IMG/VR virus record: IMGVR_UViG_3300044609_000155
Coordinates: 1 to 43,560 of that record
From: a virus
Reading direction: 5' to 3' (one strand)
Length of the DNA: 43,560 bases
The position numbers and the translations under genes were made by a program. Under the pieces are notes generated by a model. The model saw only the letters and a list, made by a program, of their open reading frames with translations, was not told where the DNA came from and ran no database searches. Below, piece after piece: positions 39,980-43,560 of the stretch; the first letter of the stretch is position 1; each line of letters starts with the position of its first letter.

Positions 39980-41592
39980 TGTCGGCAAAAACAAGATATG
40001 ACTATTTATCCAGTGACCGTTCACAGTTTCTAAACGTAGCAAGACAAGCAGCCGACCTGACTCTTCCTTATCTCAATCGAGGTGAAGAGGAATGGGTAAA
40101 AGGTGCACGTCATCTCCCAACACCTTGGCAAAGCGTTGGTGCAAAAGGGGTTGTCACTCTGGCATCTAAGTTGATGCTAGCTCTACTGCCCCCTCAAACC
40201 AGCTTCTTTAAGCTACAGGTTGATGACAGTGCACTTGGTACTGATATTCCAGCTGAGGTTAGGTCAGAGCTAGACCTATCATTTGCAAAGATTGAACGAA
40301 CAATCCTTGATTCAATCGCTGCTTCCAGTGATCGAGTAGTTGTTCACCAAGCAATCAAGCATCTGGTGGTGACTGGCAATGCATTGATCTTCATGGCAAA
40401 GGATCAGTTGAAGCTGTATCCGCTTAACCGCTACGTAGTAGAAAGAGATGGCAACGGCAACGTGATTGAAATAGTCACAAAAGAACGTATCTCAAAGAAA
40501 TTACTGCGAAAAATTCTACCAGAATCAGTACCTAATCGGCCAGATGGTAACGAATCAGATCGGAATGACGAGTGTGACATTTACACCCATGTTCGTCGTG
40601 ACAACAATAGGTTCATCTGGCATCAGGAATATGAAGACAAGATCATTCCTGGGACGATGGGTAAAGCTCCTATTGAAGCAAACCCTTGGTTGGTCCTCAG
40701 ATTTAATACTGTGGACGGTGAGGTGTACGGCAGGGGTCGTGTAGAAGAGTTCCTCGGGGATCTACGTTCCCTTGAAGCACTCTCTCAGGCACTTGTAGAA
40801 GGCTCTGCAGCAGCTGCCAAAGTTGTCTTCGTAGTATCACCCTCAAGCACTACTAAACCCGCCACGCTTGCCGCTGCAGGCAATGGTGCTATCGTGCAAG
40901 GGCGACCCGATGACATTGGTGTAATCCAAGTCGGCAAGACGGCTGACTTCAAGACTGCGTATGAAATGATGCAGTCCCTTGAAAGGCGTCTTAGCGAAGC
41001 ATTCCTAATTCTTTCTGTTCGTCAATCGGAACGTACGACAGCAGAAGAAGTAAGGATGACACAAATGGAACTTGAACAGCAGTTGGGAGGATTGTTCTCT
41101 CTTCTTACTGTAGAGTTTCTTGTTCCGTATCTAAATCGGAAGCTAACTGTCTTCCAAAAGACTGGCGAAATTCCTCGTCTACCCAAGGATATTGTCAAAC
41201 CAACCATTGTTGCAGGTATCAATGCTTTGGGTCGTGGGCAAGATCGGGAGAGCCTTGCAGCTTTCCTAGGTACTATCGCCCAAACAATGGGTCCAGAAGC
41301 TTTGTTAAAGTACATTAACCCAGAAGAAGTTATCAAACGTCTTGCAGCTGCTCAAGGTATTGATGTTCTCAACCTTGTTAAGAGTATGCAAGAAATTCAG
41401 GGTCAGATGCAGCAGAACATGGCAATGCAGAAGGAGATGGCGATCACTAACCAGATTGGCCAATTGGCTAAAACTCCAATCCTTGACCCAAGTAAAAACC
41501 CACAAGCAATGGAGATGATCAGTGGACAAAACAACCCCGTCCCGTCCGCAGCGGACCAAGAACAAGCCGGTTCCGCCCCCGTTGTCGGTTGA
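39979..41592 (+). CDS. Portal protein (gp8-like head-tail connector)
   Basis: The 537-aa product matches T7 gp8 in length (536 aa) and features: YLNRGEEEWVKGARHLPTPW, GAKGVVTLASKLMLALLPPQ, ENPW-type segment IEANPWLVLRFNTVDGEVYG, GSAAAAKVVFVVSPSSTTKP and RQSERTTAEEVRMTQMELEQ. Twelve copies form the DNA entry and exit ring at one head vertex. A Gln/Met-rich helix region precedes the C-terminus. It overlaps a small GTG-start gene at its end. Confidence 0.96.
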   Translation: MSAKTRYDYLSSDRSQFLNVARQAADLTLPYLNRGEEEWVKGARHLPTPWQSVGAKGVVTLASKLMLALLPPQTSFFKLQVDDSALGTDIPAEVRSELDLSFAKIERTILDSIAASSDRVVVHQAIKHLVVTGNALIFMAKDQLKLYPLNRYVVERDGNGNVIEIVTKERISKKLLRKILPESVPNRPDGNESDRNDECDIYTHVRRDNNRFIWHQEYEDKIIPGTMGKAPIEANPWLVLRFNTVDGEVYGRGRVEEFLGDLRSLEALSQALVEGSAAAAKVVFVVSPSSTTKPATLAAAGNGAIVQGRPDDIGVIQVGKTADFKTAYEMMQSLERRLSEAFLILSVRQSERTTAEEVRMTQMELEQQLGGLFSLLTVEFLVPYLNRKLTVFQKTGEIPRLPKDIVKPTIVAGINALGRGQDRESLAAFLGTIAQTMGPEALLKYINPEEVIKRLAAAQGIDVLNLVKSMQEIQGQMQQNMAMQKEMAITNQIGQLAKTPILDPSKNPQAMEMISGQNNPVPSAADQEQAGSAPVVG

Positions 41593-41740
41593 AGACAAAG
41601 AGTTCTTCGATGATTCCGGCAACAAATATGCACCCAAAACCAAGATCGGCAAACCAACTATCGGTGTTCCAAACCGTATTGAACGTGTTGGTCTTGGCAA
41701 TCTGAAAGTAATTACCACCAATGGCTACACTGACAGTTGA
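41522..41740 (+). CDS. Small protein between portal and scaffold (72 aa)
   Basis: Starts at GTG 41522 inside the portal gene end (MDKTTPSRPQRTKNKPVPPP), then LSVEDKEFFDDSGNKYAPKT and IERVGLGNLKVITTNGYTDS. It bridges the otherwise gene-free 128 bases between portal and scaffold and overlaps both. The C-terminal part looks ordered, so I consider it real; role unknown. Confidence 0.65.
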   Translation: MDKTTPSRPQRTKNKPVPPPLSVEDKEFFDDSGNKYAPKTKIGKPTIGVPNRIERVGLGNLKVITTNGYTDS

Positions 41741-42485
41741 TACGTCTGAGTATCAGGAAGGAGAGTTTACAGCAGAAGAGCTTGATTCTTTGCAGGTTGG
41801 AGAGCAGCTTGCACAAGAAGAAGCAGCACTACTTGCTGGTAAGTTCAAAGATGCCGAAGACTTAGAGCAAGCTTACATTGAGTTGCAACGCAAACTGGGA
41901 GACCCTTATCAACGAGAAGTTGAGGATGAGGTTGAACAGGAAGTAGAGCAGGAAGAAGAAGAAGAACAAGAGACTCTGGATCCGTCATTCCTTGATCGAC
42001 TGTGGGAAGAATCTCAAGATGACTATAGTGAAGAAACACTAGAAGCTCTTGAGAAGATGGATGCAGCTGATCTTGCTCAAATGTATCTGGACTATCGAGA
42101 CCAGATAGAAAGCAGTAAGGTTCTGTCTGAAGAAAATGTAAGTCAGCTAAAGGGTGTAGTTGGTGGTGACGAGAGTTATGACCAGCTCATGGCATGGGCA
42201 GGCGAGACCCTGAACGATCAGGAGATTGCTATGTATGATGCTGTAATGGATAAAGGTGATCCTCTTGCCTGCTTCTTTGCTGTAAAGGCGTTGCAGTATC
42301 GCTACATGGATGCAGCTGGTTATGAAGGTGAACTGATTACCGGTAAAGCACCTGCAAGTAATGTTCAAGGCTTCCGTAGTCAGGCAGAACTGGTACGTGC
42401 AATGAGTGATCCCCGCTATGACAATGATCCTGCATATCGTGCAGACGTTGCAGCAAAACTTGAAATCTCTGATCTGAACTTCTAA
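41721..42485 (+). CDS. Scaffolding protein (gp9-like)
   Basis: The 254-aa very acidic helical product (QEVEDEVEQEVEQEEEEEQE-like stretch around residues 73-90) lies between portal and capsid genes. Other segments: AGKFKDAEDLEQAYIELQRK, which is typical of podoviral scaffolds, and MAWAGETLNDQEIAMYDAVM. It guides procapsid assembly and is then released. ATG 41721 overlaps the previous small gene; its stop overlaps the next micro-ORF. Confidence 0.9.
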   Translation: MATLTVDTSEYQEGEFTAEELDSLQVGEQLAQEEAALLAGKFKDAEDLEQAYIELQRKLGDPYQREVEDEVEQEVEQEEEEEQETLDPSFLDRLWEESQDDYSEETLEALEKMDAADLAQMYLDYRDQIESSKVLSEENVSQLKGVVGGDESYDQLMAWAGETLNDQEIAMYDAVMDKGDPLACFFAVKALQYRYMDAAGYEGELITGKAPASNVQGFRSQAELVRAMSDPRYDNDPAYRADVAAKLEISDLNF

Positions 42486-42544
42486 TGGCTAACGGTAAAG
42501 GCTGCAAAGGCGGCAAAGGAACAGGAACCAAAAAAGGTTACTGA
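42485..42544 (+). CDS. Micro-ORF, Gly/Lys-rich 19-aa peptide
   Basis: ATG overlaps the scaffold stop (TAATGG). It encodes MANGKGCKGGKGTGTKKGY. Overlap with the scaffold stop and skewed composition suggest a coupled small peptide. It may be chance; no homology can be judged at this size. Confidence 0.4.
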   Translation: MANGKGCKGGKGTGTKKGY

Positions 42545-42554
42545 GCATAAGTAG

Positions 42555-42585
42555 ATCCGTCAGTACTGCGAGTGTATTGGCGGAT
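42555..42585 (+). promoter_or_regulatory. Stable hairpin before RlpA-psbA genes
   Basis: Twelve-base stem, 42555-42566 with 42574-42585, with two G.U wobbles and loop TGCGAGT. No T run follows, so it is not a classical terminator. It may stabilise the 5' end of the RlpA-psbA message or act as an RNase processing site between the scaffold and psbA transcripts. Confidence 0.5.
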
Positions 42586-42605
42586 TTGAAGGAGTGAGCA
42601 ATATC

Positions 42606-42629
42606 ATGTCCTTCGCTATCTTATTATGA
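42606..42629 (+). other. Leader mini-ORF MSFAILL overlapping RlpA start
   Basis: The only good Shine-Dalgarno here (AAGGAG 42589-42594) is placed for ATG 42606, which encodes seven residues, MSFAILL, and stops in TGA that overlaps the RlpA ATG by three bases. Joined to the RlpA N-terminus by a -1 shift, it would complete a signal-peptide-like hydrophobic segment. It may be a coupling leader, a recoding site or a sequencing indel. Confidence 0.45.
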
Positions 42630-42922
42630 TTCCTATTCTAACTACTCTGTCGGTGATTAGCTCATGGTATGGTCCTGGTTTTCACGGTAGCCTTACTGCA
42701 AGCGGATCTCGATACAATCAACACGGCCTTACTGCGGCTCACAAGTCACTCCCGTTTGGCACACGACTTCGAGTGTGTCGCCAACGGTGTGCTGTGGTGA
42801 CGGTCAATGATCGTGGCCCCTACATTTATGGAAGGGGGCTTGATCTCAGTAAAGGTGCGGCTGATGCTATCGGTCTCACTGCCTCTGGAGTTGGACGGGT
42901 ACAAGTAACTCGACTAAACTAA
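42626..42922 (+). CDS. RlpA-like double-psi beta-barrel protein
   Basis: The 98-aa product has the RlpA core: [56 protein letters not shown] and [20 protein letters not shown]. RlpA-type domains bind or cleave peptidoglycan; the active Asp/His region (VNDRGP) is present. The N-terminal hydrophobic stretch ([14 protein letters not shown]) is too short for a normal signal peptide, unless extended by the leader ORF at 42606. It lies nine bases upstream of psbA and probably shares its transcript. Possible roles: late lysis helper or wall modification. Confidence 0.88.
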   Translation: MIPILTTLSVISSWYGPGFHGSLTASGSRYNQHGLTAAHKSLPFGTRLRVCRQRCAVVTVNDRGPYIYGRGLDLSKGAADAIGLTASGVGRVQVTRLN

Positions 42923-42930
42923 TTCCAATT

Positions 42931-43560
42931 ATGACTGCTACTATCGCAGCCCCACGCTCTCAAGACAATACTTGGGAGCGTTTTTGTAGCTGGGTCACCA
43001 GCACTGATAACCGTCTTTATGTTGGGTGGTTTGGGACATTGATGATTCCATGTCTCCTTACTGCCACTATTTGTTTTGTCATTGCATTTATTGCGGCTCC
43101 CCCTGTCGATATTGATGGCATCCGAGAGCCCGTAGCTGGGAGTCTTCTTTATGGAAACAACATCATATCGGGAGCCGTCGTTCCGAGCAGCAATGCCATC
43201 GGACTACACCTCTACCCAATTTGGGAAGCTAATTCACTTGATGAATGGCTCTACAACGGGGGCCCATTCCAACTCACAGTGTTCCACTTCCTCATTGGCA
43301 TCTATGCTTACATGGGACGGGAATGGGAACTTAGCTATCGACTAGGGATGAGGCCCTGGATCTTTGTCGCATACTCAGCACCCGTTGCCGCAGCGACGGC
43401 AGTCTTCCTCGTGTATCCGTTTGGTCAAGGTAGTTTCTCGGACGCCATGCCCCTGGGTATCTCCGGCACCTTCAACTACATGCTGGTGTTCCAGGCTGAG
43501 CACAACATCCTGATGCACCCCTTCCACATGCTTGGTGTGGCTGGTGTGTTCGGTGGCTCC
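42931..43560 (+). CDS. psbA: Photosystem II D1 protein, N-terminal part (continues at 1)
   Basis: ATG 42931 ([20 protein letters not shown]) begins D1; the frame runs to the window end and resumes at base 1. Segments visible: [20 protein letters not shown] (first helix), [40 protein letters not shown] (donor side), [17 protein letters not shown] and [18 protein letters not shown]. The residue equivalent to position 130 is Glu (GREWEL), as in high-light D1 isoforms. Part 43457-43560 duplicates bases 1-104. Confidence 0.98.
   Translation, partial: MTATIAAPRSQDNTWERFCSWVTSTDNRLYVGWFGTLMIPCLLTATICFVIAFIAAPPVDIDGIREPVAGSLLYGNNIISGAVVPSSNAIGLHLYPIWEANSLDEWLYNGGPFQLTVFHFLIGIYAYMGREWELSYRLGMRPWIFVAYSAPVAAATAVFLVYPFGQGSFSDAMPLGISGTFNYMLVFQAEHNILMHPFHMLGVAGVFGGS
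43457..43560. repeat. Terminal overlap, identical to 1-104
   Basis: Right-hand copy of the assembly overlap. The psbA reading frame is continuous when the copies are merged. Confidence 0.95.

Noticed and set aside
1-43560. CRISPR array or restriction-modification or toxin-antitoxin system
   Set aside because: No regularly spaced direct repeats and no methylase or paired toxin-antitoxin genes were seen; the RHH protein has no toxin partner beside it.

Overview
The window is a complete T7-like cyanophage (cyanopodovirus) genome in circularised form. Bases 1-104 recur exactly at 43457-43560, so the unique length is 43,456 bp, and the artificial break falls inside psbA. A cyanobacterial host (Synechococcus or Prochlorococcus type) is inferred from the phage-borne photosystem II gene psbA (D1), the class I ribonucleotide reductase pair, thyX, a MazG-like gene, and a tRNA-Leu-matching attachment site beside a tyrosine integrase, as in phage P-SSP7. 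All recognised genes but one lie on the + strand, tightly packed, with many ATGA or TAATG stop-start overlaps.

Layout. 39979-42485 and 1176-2939: portal, scaffold and major capsid, with an RlpA-like gene and psbA between scaffold and capsid. 3000-16209: tail tubes A and B, internal virion proteins (gp14, gp15 and gp16 types) and the tail fibre with a self-cleaving S74 tail. 16249-21207: holin-like, C39-like peptidase and membrane/coiled-coil genes, small terminase, HNH endonuclease, a sulfotransferase-like gene and large terminase. 21534-22852: thyX, two small genes, and a minus-strand ribbon-helix-helix regulator. 22853-23571: gene-free, a likely site for the physical genome ends and early promoters. 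23572-25414: small early genes. 25550-26998: MarR-like regulator, integrase, tRNA-Leu-like att site, terminator. 27103-36033: T7-like RNA polymerase, SSB, endonuclease I, primase-helicase, split DNA polymerase, endonuclease VII-like gene, gp6-type exonuclease, DUF3310-like and MazG-like genes. 36035-38148: ribonucleotide reductase alpha and beta. 38180-39979: three putative virion or assembly genes leading to the portal.

How it fits together. Early genes and the phage RNA polymerase take over transcription. The replication block copies DNA, with nucleotides from RNR, ThyX and MazG-like enzymes, while phage D1 keeps photosynthesis running. Integrase, att site, MarR-like and RHH regulators suggest a capacity for integration.

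Most notable observations: (1) a compact 205-nt ORF-less group I intron interrupts the major capsid gene, with P1, P3, P4, P6, P7, P8 and P9 traceable by hand; (2) a directional motif, core CTATCCAC and often ACCTATCCAC, recurs between 23.2 and 34.5 kb upstream of genes and directly after a terminator, a candidate phage promoter class; (3) DNA polymerase is split into exonuclease and polymerase frames; (4) a strongly structured untranslated region precedes the capsid gene; (5) the RNR beta subunit has Leu where the radical Tyr is expected.
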